DNA from: a virus
Length of the DNA: 34,572 nucleotides
Reading direction: 5' to 3' (one strand)
IMG/VR virus record: IMGVR_UViG_3300043446_000409
Span: 1-34,572 of that record
Made by a program: the position numbers and the translations under genes. The notes under the pieces are model-generated. The model saw only the letters and a list, made by a program, of their open reading frames with translations. It was not told the DNA's origin and searched no databases. The stretch's first letter is position 1. Every line of letters begins with the position of its first letter. Shown piece after piece: positions 22,077-29,350 of the stretch.

Positions 22077-22603
22077 TTCTTGCTCCACGGTAGAATTCCA
22101 CGAGATTCATTCTGTTTGGTTACGGACTTTTCTGTTTCGAGAACCCAGTTCTGTAGCCCAATTAGTTGCTGGGCGTTTTGGAGACAGACGGAGTAGTTGG
22201 TGAGGACTGTGAGGAGGGCTTGATTGTCTTTAGTGTCTGAGGGGGTTGCATCAGCTGTTGCGGCGGGGTCGGGAACTCCATTTTGGGTACCAGTCGCGTG
22301 ATCGTGGATGTACACCCAGCCATTAGACAAATTGTACTGGCTAGGAACATTGTTCGTAGCGACTTGCTGTAGCACATACTCTTTCTCCTTTACGATTTTC
22401 ACCTTATCAACATACTCAGTGACAACTTTTTCTTTGATGTTGTTCTGCTCTTTTTCAAGTTCAATTTTGAGCGTTTCAGTCTCATTGGCAAACTTGTTGA
22501 TTTCAATCTCTGCTCTTTCATTGCCTTTCTTGAAACCATAGCCAAACGATCCGCCAACGACGAAGACTAAGGCAAGAATTTTATAAGGTAGAGGAATTAG
22601 CAT
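22073..22603 (-). CDS. i-spanin, Rz-like (176 aa)
   Basis: An N-terminal membrane anchor, YKILALVFVVGGSFGYGF (about 7-24), then a long periplasmic coiled coil (about 30-75), an interrupted Pro/Ala-rich stretch, and the conserved C-terminal block LLTVLTNYSVCLQNAQQLIG typical of Rz proteins. With the lipoprotein nested in its gene it forms a spanin pair that fuses inner and outer membranes at lysis. The start overlaps the preceding gene by 23 bases. Confidence 0.85.
   Translation of the reverse strand: MLIPLPYKILALVFVVGGSFGYGFKKGNERAEIEINKFANETETLKIELEKEQNNIKEKVVTEYVDKVKIVKEKEYVLQQVATNNVPSQYNLSNGWVYIHDHATGTQNGVPDPAATADATPSDTKDNQALLTVLTNYSVCLQNAQQLIGLQNWVLETEKSVTKQNESRGILPWSKK
22162..22377 (-). 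CDS. o-spanin lipoprotein, Rz1-like (71 aa), nested in Rz
   Basis: Encoded entirely inside the i-spanin gene in another frame. The lipobox LMAGC (residues 18-22) ends a short signal peptide (LRTMFLASTICLMAGC), and the mature protein is proline-rich (MEFPTPPQQLMQPPQ), as in lambda Rz1. Such nesting is the classical Rz/Rz1 arrangement and makes this call firm despite the small size. The start is ATG at 22377; Met10 is a weaker alternative. Confidence 0.85.
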   Translation of the reverse strand: MCYSKSLRTMFLASTICLMAGCTSTITRLVPKMEFPTPPQQLMQPPQTLKTIKPSSQSSPTTPSVSKTPSN

Positions 22604-22793
22604 GATTTTTGTCCGAATAGTATTTTGTAATTTGCTTTTGCACGACGTTCAAATTTCTTTGATCGTGGCATAATCCAATAACCAAAGACTCAAAAAACCC
22701 GAGGGCGAATGCCAATTTCTCGGCATTGCTGCCCTCTCTGTCAGCTATTAGTTGATCACGAAACTCATGAAATGAGAGACGTAATCCTGACAT
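22581..22793 (-). CDS. hypothetical protein (70 aa)
   Basis: A 70-residue helical protein, MSGLRLSFHEFRDQLIADRE at the start, then EKLAFALGFFESLVIGLCHD. No strong membrane helix. It starts by TAATG overlap with the EF-hand-type membrane gene and overlaps the i-spanin start by 23 bases. Its place suggests a role in lysis, with no direct support. Confidence 0.6.
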   Translation of the reverse strand: MSGLRLSFHEFRDQLIADREGSNAEKLAFALGFFESLVIGLCHDQRNLNVVQKQITKYYSDKNHANSSTL

Positions 22794-23008
22794 TACTCGG
22801 CTTTTGCTTTCTTAGGCTTGCGAACCTTCTTGACCTTCTCTACAACTTCAACAGCTTCTGCCTTTGCTTCGACAGCAACTTCCTTGACAGCTTCAACTAC
22901 ATCCTTCGCATCAACCTTGCCGTCGCCGTTTACATCTGGTGTTCTAAGCATCTTGAACACAACAGCAACAAGAACAACAAGCGCTAAAAGTACAACAACT
23001 GTAAACAT
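22793..23008 (-). CDS. membrane protein with EF-hand/dockerin-like loop (71 aa)
   Basis: One N-terminal membrane helix (FTVVVLLALVVLVAVVF), then DVNGDGKVDAKDVVEAV at residues 25-41, a DxNxDGxVDxxD calcium-binding loop as in EF-hands and dockerin repeats, and finally a long Ala/Glu/Lys helix ending in KKVRKPKKAKAE. Such a small membrane-tethered calcium-binding protein is unusual. It precedes the spanin gene. Confidence 0.7.
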   Translation of the reverse strand: MFTVVVLLALVVLVAVVFKMLRTPDVNGDGKVDAKDVVEAVKEVAVEAKAEAVEVVEKVKKVRKPKKAKAE

Positions 23009-23017
23009 GATTATCTC

Positions 23018-23248
23018 CTATTTCATTTTAGGTGCAAATTTTTCTAATCCTGTAAATCCTAACCCTGCGATTACGACGTACATCATAGAATTATATATGA
23101 ACTCGTCTATCTTATAACCCCAAAACAGATTGGCGACAAAGCCAACCGCACACAACACAAAAGCGAGAAACGTCACAACTCTTTTAGAAGAAACAGAACC
23201 ATCTACGCCATCAGCTAGCATTGATCGAATAGTCCCTTGAATGTCCAT
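23018..23248 (-). CDS. putative holin, two membrane helices (76 aa)
   Basis: Start at 23248 (MDIQGTIRSMLADGVDGSVS), where AGGA precedes the ATG; an open frame to 23287 overlaps the cyclase. Two hydrophobic helices follow (VVTFLAFVLCAVGFVANLFWG and YNSMMYVVIAGLGFTG), and the tail is basic, ending FAPKMK. The SSKRVVTFLAF pattern looks like small phage membrane proteins placed in lysis modules. A holin role fits the spanin neighbourhood but is inferred. Confidence 0.6.
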   Translation of the reverse strand: MDIQGTIRSMLADGVDGSVSSKRVVTFLAFVLCAVGFVANLFWGYKIDEFIYNSMMYVVIAGLGFTGLEKFAPKMK

Positions 23249-23255
23249 GTGAATC

Positions 23256-25286
23256 CTATTTAGAAGTTGCTCTAAACACTCCGTCAAAATTCACAGGCGG
23301 TTTGCCCTCCATTCTCTCTAGCATCATGTCGTAGTATTTAGTCATTTCGCCATTCCACGAAGCCTGAAGTCCTGGCACCAACTTCTTTGCCATTGCCCAG
23401 TTTCCTGCTCTATATTGAGTTATGAAGTTCTTATGGACAAACTCAGCATTCTCATTCGTGCGTGGAACTATCGTATAGATCTGGACAGGCTCAGTTTTAC
23501 CCTTTACAGCTAGTAAATCAAGTTCCAGAACTGAATATTCGTCTTTGACGTACTCAGCAGTCTTTGGTCCAATGACAATCTTTACGCCGTATGGTTTTGA
23601 TTGTCCTTCGAGACGACTTGCCAGATTGACGCCATCACCCAGACAGGTATAATCAAAGCGTTGACTGCTACCCATGTTACCAACAACAACGGTGTCAGTA
23701 TTAATACCGAGACCCATACCAAATGCTGGCACGCCTTCTTTAGCAATTTCTTCATTGAATTTCTCCAAATCCTTGAGCATAGCCAATCCAGTAGCAACAG
23801 CATTCTTAGCATGTTGTGCATCGTCAAGCGGTGCATTCCAGAAAGCCATCTGCGCATCACCAATATACTTATCTAGTGTTCCTTGATTCTCGATGATTCG
23901 TGCAGTCATCGCCGTCATATAGCGGTTCATGATCTGAGTTAGACCCTGGACGTTCTTGCCATAGTGTTCAGAGATCGTAGTAAATCCACGAACGTCTGTG
24001 AACATGATCGATAGTTCACGAGATTCACCGCCGAGTTTGAGCAGTTCTGGATTCTTCTGTAGCTTCTCGACCATTGCTGGCGATAGGTAAGTGCCGAATT
24101 GCTTCTTGATCTGTTGCTTCTGTAAGAACTCAGAAACAAACTTGACGCCATAAGCATGAAGCGCTACTAGAACTATACCGCCAACAAACAATGTGATATC
24201 AACAAGGTATAGCTTGTCAGCATAGAGATACTTGCTGGCAAATACGCTGCCAATTCCTAGCATAAGCGTTGAAGCAAGACCAACATAAGTCCATCTTGTC
24301 AGGAATAGCAATAGAAGCCCTGCAACTGCCAGCGCAATGATCTCTGCACCATCTGACCACCATGGGCGCTGGATGTTGACTTGATTTGCCATTGTGCCGA
24401 TGACAGCAGCTTGAAGGTCTTGTGGCCAAACAGCACCCTTAGCAGTAGCAACTGGATTGCCAATACCTGCTGCTGATACGCCGACGATGACTACAGCACC
24501 GCCGAAGTCTTTAGGAAGATCAGCCGCAGAAACTGATTTGCTTGTCTGCGACCAGTCAATCCAGACGCGACCTAAACTATCAGTTGGAATAGGACCAAAC
24601 TGCGGAATGCGCATCTTCTCGACGCCAGACTCGTTCAGCTTGATTTGAAAGTTTGGATCACCAGCCATGACTCTGAGTGTTTCTAGGCTCAGATTAGGAA
24701 ACAGTTTGCCATCAACAGAAGCAACTAGCGGCACTCTGCGATTCACACCATCAATTTCAGGCAGTGTATTTGTAGTGCCAACACCAGCAGCTGCATTCTC
24801 TAGGGCAGGAATATTCGCAATCATTGCTGGATAGACTAGAATAGTTTCTTCAAACTCAGAGCCAATGATAGCAGCGCCAGGATTCTTCGGCTCATTCTTT
24901 TTTACATTTGACGGCATATTAGGAAGAATGACAGGTGCCTTGCTCATTACATCAGCAAGCGCTTTGTCACCACCCATGCGATCAACTTCAGGCATCAGAA
25001 CATTGAATACAACTAGACCAGCATTGTGATTATAGAGATCAGCAATCAACTGTGCATAGACATCGCGCTTGAACGGAAACTGCCCGTACTTGTCAATCGT
25101 AGCTTCGTCGATGTTGACTGTGTAGATATTATTTTCAGTCGGTGCTTTTGACGTAATCAGTGTGTCAAAGTATCGGAGTCTGACTGACTCAACGAATGAC
25201 GGATCTGAAACTCGCAACGCAACAACAAGCGCAAGAGTGATCAGCGCAGTCCAAGGACTCAATAGAATTTTACTAAACTTTTTCAT
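23256..25286 (-). CDS. CHASE2-domain class III adenylate cyclase (676 aa)
   Basis: An N-terminal anchor (10-25), a periplasmic CHASE2 sensor domain (about 35-300; VRLRYFDTLITSKAP and a PTDSLGRVWIDW segment), three membrane helices (about 313-380), and a C-terminal class III cyclase domain. In the latter, FTDVRGFT gives Asp431, LDKYIGDA gives Lys473 and Asp477, and YTCLGDGVNLASRLEG gives Asp551, Asn554 and Arg558. The Lys/Asp pair is that of adenylate rather than guanylate cyclases, and all catalytic residues are present, so it should make cAMP. This is a bacterial-type receptor cyclase in a phage. Its ATG overlaps the phosphoesterase end by 14 bases; the holin candidate follows. Confidence 0.93.
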   Translation of the reverse strand: MKKFSKILLSPWTALITLALVVALRVSDPSFVESVRLRYFDTLITSKAPTENNIYTVNIDEATIDKYGQFPFKRDVYAQLIADLYNHNAGLVVFNVLMPEVDRMGGDKALADVMSKAPVILPNMPSNVKKNEPKNPGAAIIGSEFEETILVYPAMIANIPALENAAAGVGTTNTLPEIDGVNRRVPLVASVDGKLFPNLSLETLRVMAGDPNFQIKLNESGVEKMRIPQFGPIPTDSLGRVWIDWSQTSKSVSAADLPKDFGGAVVIVGVSAAGIGNPVATAKGAVWPQDLQAAVIGTMANQVNIQRPWWSDGAEIIALAVAGLLLLFLTRWTYVGLASTLMLGIGSVFASKYLYADKLYLVDITLFVGGIVLVALHAYGVKFVSEFLQKQQIKKQFGTYLSPAMVEKLQKNPELLKLGGESRELSIMFTDVRGFTTISEHYGKNVQGLTQIMNRYMTAMTARIIENQGTLDKYIGDAQMAFWNAPLDDAQHAKNAVATGLAMLKDLEKFNEEIAKEGVPAFGMGLGINTDTVVVGNMGSSQRFDYTCLGDGVNLASRLEGQSKPYGVKIVIGPKTAEYVKDEYSVLELDLLAVKGKTEPVQIYTIVPRTNENAEFVHKNFITQYRAGNWAMAKKLVPGLQASWNGEMTKYYDMMLERMEGKPPVNFDGVFRATSK

Positions 25287-26031
25287 TGTGCACCGATATA
25301 ATTTCCCATGTCCCGTCTAAATGTTCTACAAGAGCAGTACAACTCTCGCACCAATCGCCGTCGTTCATATAAACCACATCTTGATAATGAACTATCTCAG
25401 CATGATGAATATGACCACATATAACGCCATCATAGCCTTTTCGTTTACAGTAATTTGCCATCTCTAAAGAAAACTTACTGATAAAACTTGTAGCCGCCTT
25501 TGCTCGTTTCTTCAAGTATTTCGCAAGACTCCATGGTCTCATTCTAAGCATTCTTCTAGAAAAATTCACCAGTCTATTGATGTAGATTAGAGAATCGTAT
25601 GCAATGTCTCCAACATGCATCAACATTCTACCAGCTTTGGTTCTCATGAGATTGTCGAACATATCTCCGTGAGTGACCAAATACTTTTTACCGTCTATCC
25701 CGTAATATGTATATCTGTTTTCGACAGCAACCTTACCTATCTGAACATTTGGGAAAGTTCTAAAGAACTCATCGTGGTTGCCTGTAATATACACAACATT
25801 AGACTTCTCAGATATCTTGAGTAGCTTTCTGATTATTTTGTTGTGCTTCTTTGGCCAGTACCACTTCTTAGACAATCTCCAGCCGTCAATAATATCACCC
25901 ACTAGAAACAGATTTTCAGTGTTCAAATCTTCTAGAAAATCAAGAAGTGCATCTGAGTTGCAATGCTTTGAACCCAGATGCAGATCAGAGATGAAAACAG
26001 ACTTGTATCTAACCCCAGTATTTCTTTTCAT
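25273..26031 (-). CDS. calcineurin-like phosphoesterase, LpxH-related (252 aa)
   Basis: All metallophosphoesterase motifs are present: SDLHLG (15-20), GDIIDGW (45-51), GNHDE (84-88), THGD (120-123) and GHIHHAE (206-212). The closest known style is the UDP-2,3-diacylglucosamine diphosphatase (LpxH) family, including the C-terminal DGDWCESCTALVEH block found in proteobacterial homologues. A substrate in lipid A or another nucleotide-diphospho-sugar is likely; CpdA-type cAMP phosphodiesterases share this fold, so cAMP hydrolysis is a less likely alternative. It overlaps the GT2 gene by 23 bases and the cyclase by 14, indicating coupled translation. Confidence 0.85.
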   Translation of the reverse strand: MKRNTGVRYKSVFISDLHLGSKHCNSDALLDFLEDLNTENLFLVGDIIDGWRLSKKWYWPKKHNKIIRKLLKISEKSNVVYITGNHDEFFRTFPNVQIGKVAVENRYTYYGIDGKKYLVTHGDMFDNLMRTKAGRMLMHVGDIAYDSLIYINRLVNFSRRMLRMRPWSLAKYLKKRAKAATSFISKFSLEMANYCKRKGYDGVICGHIHHAEIVHYQDVVYMNDGDWCESCTALVEHLDGTWEIISVHNEKV

Positions 26032-26719
26032 CTATATTTTCCCAGTGCTTCTGATTATTTCTATTGAAGAAGTTTTGAATTAGATACCAACACATACCGA
26101 AGTAGCCCATCTTTTTGAATCTTCTGCTGTCTTGACCGAAGTAATGATTCGCGATTCTGAACTTCTTCGGCGAGTATTGCTTAGATAGAAAGAAGTCTTC
26201 GCTGGTTGCATACTTCTCAGGAAAGCCTTTCAGTTCTCTGAACCTATCAGTTCTGGTCAGCATATATGCGCCGATAGCAAACGGCATCCAATACTTTAGA
26301 ATGTTGTTTACTATATTGAATAGACTGAATGCAATCTGCGCTTTTATGTTACCGTCATAGCACCTGACATTTAGACCGATCAGATCAAGATTCTGATTCT
26401 CCATCATAGTCATAGTGTCTTTTATGACTGTGTTGGAGAAGAATCTTACATCAGAATCAATGAAGAGAATATATGGTGTCTCAACTAATCTTGCGCCATT
26501 GTTTTTAGCAACTGACACTGGACCACCTTGAATGACAGTGACGTTTAGATTGCCTTTATTCTCAGCGATTCTTTCACGAGTTTTATCAGTTGATGCGTCG
26601 GCAATATAGATTTTTACACCATCTATATCTTTTTGTTCTTTGAGAGCGTTTAATAGATTATGAATATAGTTTTCTTCGTTCTTACAAGGAACAACTATAG
26701 TCAGTTTATTGTTCAGCAT
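26009..26719 (-). CDS. GT2 family glycosyltransferase (236 aa)
   Basis: LTIVVPCKNEENYIHNLLNA at the start, then YIADASTDKT, then a clear DSDVRFFSN metal/sugar site (residues about 90-100), then GAYMLTRTDRFRELKGFPEK and the SEDFFLSKQY acceptor motif. It is a GT-A fold family 2 glycosyltransferase. Start taken as ATG at 26719; GTG is just before it. It overlaps both the small lipoprotein and the phosphoesterase gene, so it belongs to the envelope-modifying block. Target unknown; LPS or a glycoprotein is likely. Confidence 0.85.
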   Translation of the reverse strand: MLNNKLTIVVPCKNEENYIHNLLNALKEQKDIDGVKIYIADASTDKTRERIAENKGNLNVTVIQGGPVSVAKNNGARLVETPYILFIDSDVRFFSNTVIKDTMTMMENQNLDLIGLNVRCYDGNIKAQIAFSLFNIVNNILKYWMPFAIGAYMLTRTDRFRELKGFPEKYATSEDFFLSKQYSPKKFRIANHYFGQDSRRFKKMGYFGMCWYLIQNFFNRNNQKHWENIDEKKYWG

Positions 26720-26855
26720 CACGAAAACCTCTCACTGTGCCGCCCATGTCACCAGCGTCTAACTTTCTGCAATTATGGCTCTGATCTTTCTTGCATACTG
26801 GCAATGTAGCACAACCACTCAGTATCAACAGCAGTAATAGCAATATGTATTTCAT
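26706..26855 (-). CDS. small lipoprotein (49 aa)
   Basis: A 49-residue protein starting MKYILLLLLLILSGCATLPV. A lipobox LSGC at 12-15 makes Cys15 the lipidation site. The mature protein has two further cysteines (C21, C29) and a Gly-rich tail. The ATG overlaps the FecR gene's stop as TGATG, and the 3' end overlaps the GT2 start by 14 bases. Short lipoproteins of this kind usually attach to the outer membrane. The function is unknown, but it lies inside the curli/cyclase block. Confidence 0.6.
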   Translation of the reverse strand: MKYILLLLLLILSGCATLPVCKKDQSHNCRKLDAGDMGGTVRGFRDAEQ

Positions 26856-27949
26856 CAGTCACTCTGTTTGATATTAATTTTGGTAGCACCAGCTGGGTCG
26901 TTAATCTCAATTAGATACGATTTACCATTACTATCTATGTATAACGTCTTTCCTTCAGACTTCTGGAACCTGACATCAACAACGGTATTCAGAGTTCGAA
27001 CCAGACGTAGCTGGTCGCCAGAAAGAATTGTTGTTATCTGTGTTGTGGAATCCAAGCCAAAAGATGTGCCGCAGACCTTTGTTTCTTCGCGTGTTTGACA
27101 TATATTACCATTTCCAAAAGTATCACTCAGATAGTCCTCACCGAGAAAATTAGCATCAACTGCATTAATATCTAAATCAGAATTAGCAAGTTTATCTTCT
27201 TTCAGGTCATCTTTAGCCAAGAAGTCTACATTTAATTCCGACAGATCAAGTATGTTTCTTTTCGAAGCCTCGACATCCTCAGTGGTTTTTACTTCCTCTG
27301 GTGGGGATACTATAAGCATATTATCAATCTGGTCCAATGTCAAGTTTAATATGACTGGTTTGGTTGGTCTCGAATCATAAGTTGAAACAATAGTTGCCTG
27401 AAATGCTCTGGTCAGAATCACCATTCCAGCAGCATTCGAAACTGTTATCTCACCAACGCTACCATCTGACTCTGGTAACAATACGATAAGACTCTTCCCG
27501 AAATCGTCAACAGTTGTAGCAAAGTCAGTACCTCTGACAGCAATGGTTGCCGTTGGAGTCTGTAAATTGATATTCGCTTTGTTGATTTTTCCTGTTTGTC
27601 CAGTGGCAAAACGAACTGTTCCCGACGCAAATTTTAGCGCCATTTTAGAAGTAGCAGGACTTCCACTATAGACAAAATCGTCAATGACTAATTTTGAATG
27701 CTCAGTGATTTTGACATTCGAATCATCAACAAATTTAATCTCAAGGCGACCGTTACCAGTCTGGACATTATCCATTTGCTCAATCGGGAGAGCGAGTTTG
27801 CCGTCGAGTTTACCATTCTTACGAACAACCTCGCTACTCCCTTTGAGTTCAGATATTTGCCCTATACTAGCATGGACCACCTGCATTACACTGATTGACA
27901 GTAATAGTGTTGCTATTACCAGTGTGCGTGATATTAACCGCGTCAACAT
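26855..27949 (-). CDS. FecR-domain secreted protein (364 aa)
   Basis: A signal peptide (1-27, ending QVVHA) is followed by a FecR domain, with QMDNVQTGNGRLEIKFVDDS (about 58-77), KFASGTVRFATG and TPTATIAVRGTDFATTVDDF (about 131-150). The rest is beta-rich, with a CQTREETKVCG segment (two cysteines) near residue 290. FecR-domain proteins often sit next to CHASE2 cyclases in bacteria. It could be the outer partner of the cyclase or bind curlin. The ATG at 27949 lies inside the curlin gene (83-base overlap), but only this start yields a proper signal peptide. Confidence 0.82.
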   Translation of the reverse strand: MLTRLISRTLVIATLLLSISVMQVVHASIGQISELKGSSEVVRKNGKLDGKLALPIEQMDNVQTGNGRLEIKFVDDSNVKITEHSKLVIDDFVYSGSPATSKMALKFASGTVRFATGQTGKINKANINLQTPTATIAVRGTDFATTVDDFGKSLIVLLPESDGSVGEITVSNAAGMVILTRAFQATIVSTYDSRPTKPVILNLTLDQIDNMLIVSPPEEVKTTEDVEASKRNILDLSELNVDFLAKDDLKEDKLANSDLDINAVDANFLGEDYLSDTFGNGNICQTREETKVCGTSFGLDSTTQITTILSGDQLRLVRTLNTVVDVRFQKSEGKTLYIDSNGKSYLIEINDPAGATKINIKQSD

Positions 27950-28565
27950 TTAATGTACTCTTCTGGTTAATTGTCAATGTATTGCTGCTGCCAGTAACAG
28001 TTACGTCAGCAGTTTTACCTGCATGTCCCTGTTGTGTCATAGTCATTGTATTACTGTCACCAGAGATGGCTACTGTGTTTACAACATCGTCTGCGTTGAT
28101 ATTCGATGTGTAAGTGTTAGTATCACCAGTGATGGTAATGTTTTGTGTTGCACCAGTAGCAGATGACGTAGTACCCTGATTGAAGTTCAGAGTATTGGAA
28201 TCACCAGTTACTGCTACAGTTTTACTAGAACCAGAAACAGAACCACTGTCACCCATATCATAATTCACTGTATTCCCATCACCAGTCAGTGTTAGGTCTT
28301 CAGTTACATTATCAGCTTGCTCAATTTTACCAGTGATGTTATTGTTATTGCCATTTTGGTCAATGTCAACATTCATAGAACTTCCCTGAATAGAAACTCT
28401 AGCTTGTTCTGAACCGATGCGGTTATTTTGACCCTTTTGACGAATATCAATAGTGCTGTTTCCCCCAACTTGATCAATGTAGATCGAGTTTGTAGTTGCC
28501 TGTCCATACGCTAACGAAGATGCCATCAGAGACATAACAAATAATGCCTTGATTGCATTTTTCAT
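27867..28565 (-). CDS. curlin-repeat amyloid-like protein (232 aa)
   Basis: A signal peptide (1-21, ending LAYGQA) precedes about eight imperfect repeats of roughly 22-28 residues. Each has the strand-turn-strand pattern T-V-x-G-D-S-N-T-x-T-x-x-Q, e.g. VAVTGDSNTLNFNQ, VAISGDSNTMTMTQ and VTVTGSSNTLTINQ; the first unit, SIYIDQVGGNSTIDIRQKGQ, matches CsgA-type repeats best. The C-terminus adds NQCNAGGPC with two cysteines. This is a CsgA/CsgB-like subunit that should form a secreted beta-helix or amyloid. Gene order and ATGA overlap with csgG support co-expression with the exporter. Confidence 0.82.
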   Translation of the reverse strand: MKNAIKALFVMSLMASSLAYGQATTNSIYIDQVGGNSTIDIRQKGQNNRIGSEQARVSIQGSSMNVDIDQNGNNNNITGKIEQADNVTEDLTLTGDGNTVNYDMGDSGSVSGSSKTVAVTGDSNTLNFNQGTTSSATGATQNITITGDTNTYTSNINADDVVNTVAISGDSNTMTMTQQGHAGKTADVTVTGSSNTLTINQKSTLNVDAVNITHTGNSNTITVNQCNAGGPC

Positions 28566-29350
28566 TTACTTTGCTCCTGTGTCTTCCAGAACCCTTTCTG
28601 AGTTCCTTGATTTATAAGTTCGACGACTGCTGCTTCGATTGCGGTTTTAACTGCCACTGTATTGGCTTCGTTCTCCGTCATTCCCGACTCAGCTTCGACT
28701 AACTTCGTACCCACATCAACAAAACGAAACAGTGTCAAATCTCTAGAAACAGATAAAATTGTTTTAGAAATTTGCACATTTAACAAAATTTCGCCTGTGT
28801 TTGTAGACACCGCTCTGAGTGCAACAACTACCTGATCTTTACGATATTGAGTTGTTCCACCAATGCCCAAGTATCTAGCACCTGCGCCACCAGTCATTAT
28901 GTTTGTATCATAGCCGATAATACCACCTTGCAACATAATGCCTGCAAATAACATAGGTTCGAGTTTGTTCGCATCTTTACCCAAATATTCTTCGCGCGTC
29001 TGACGTACAATTTGACGTTCTTTAGCCAAATCATCAATACGATTTCTCTCGACTACTTTAAACCACGTTCCACCTCCAGCATTTTTTAATGCATCAATAA
29101 GAAGTGCAGTTCCACCTTGCGTAACTGCACTTGATAAACTTGCCGTTCCACCAACATCTTTTCTCTGACCAGTCAGATCAGGGAAATCATAAACAGCTAT
29201 CACAGCCTGACGTTCAGGTGGTGGTAACTTCTTTAGTGTTGTCAATTCTGACGTATTCACTCTGGGTGTATCTTTCATCTGCAGAACACCACCACCAGTG
29301 CTCATACATCCTGATAACAGCAAGCAGATTAGTACGAATACCGCTCTCAT
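28562..29350 (-). CDS. csgG: CsgG, curli secretion pore lipoprotein (262 aa)
   Basis: Lipobox LLLSGC (12-17) ends a short signal peptide. The mature protein follows E. coli CsgG closely: VYDFPDLTGQRKD, then TALLIDALKNAGGGTWFKVVERNR, then GGIIGYDTNIMTGGAGARYLGIG, then LRAVSTNTGEILLNVQISKTILS and RFVDVGTKLVEAESG, in the same order. CsgG assembles a nonameric channel in the outer membrane that exports curlin. Both trans-membrane hairpins are conserved. The eyelet loop differs: the Tyr51 and Phe56 positions of E. coli are not aromatic here. It follows csgF directly and precedes the curlin gene. Confidence 0.95.
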   Translation of the reverse strand: MRAVFVLICLLLSGCMSTGGGVLQMKDTPRVNTSELTTLKKLPPPERQAVIAVYDFPDLTGQRKDVGGTASLSSAVTQGGTALLIDALKNAGGGTWFKVVERNRIDDLAKERQIVRQTREEYLGKDANKLEPMLFAGIMLQGGIIGYDTNIMTGGAGARYLGIGGTTQYRKDQVVVALRAVSTNTGEILLNVQISKTILSVSRDLTLFRFVDVGTKLVEAESGMTENEANTVAVKTAIEAAVVELINQGTQKGFWKTQEQSK

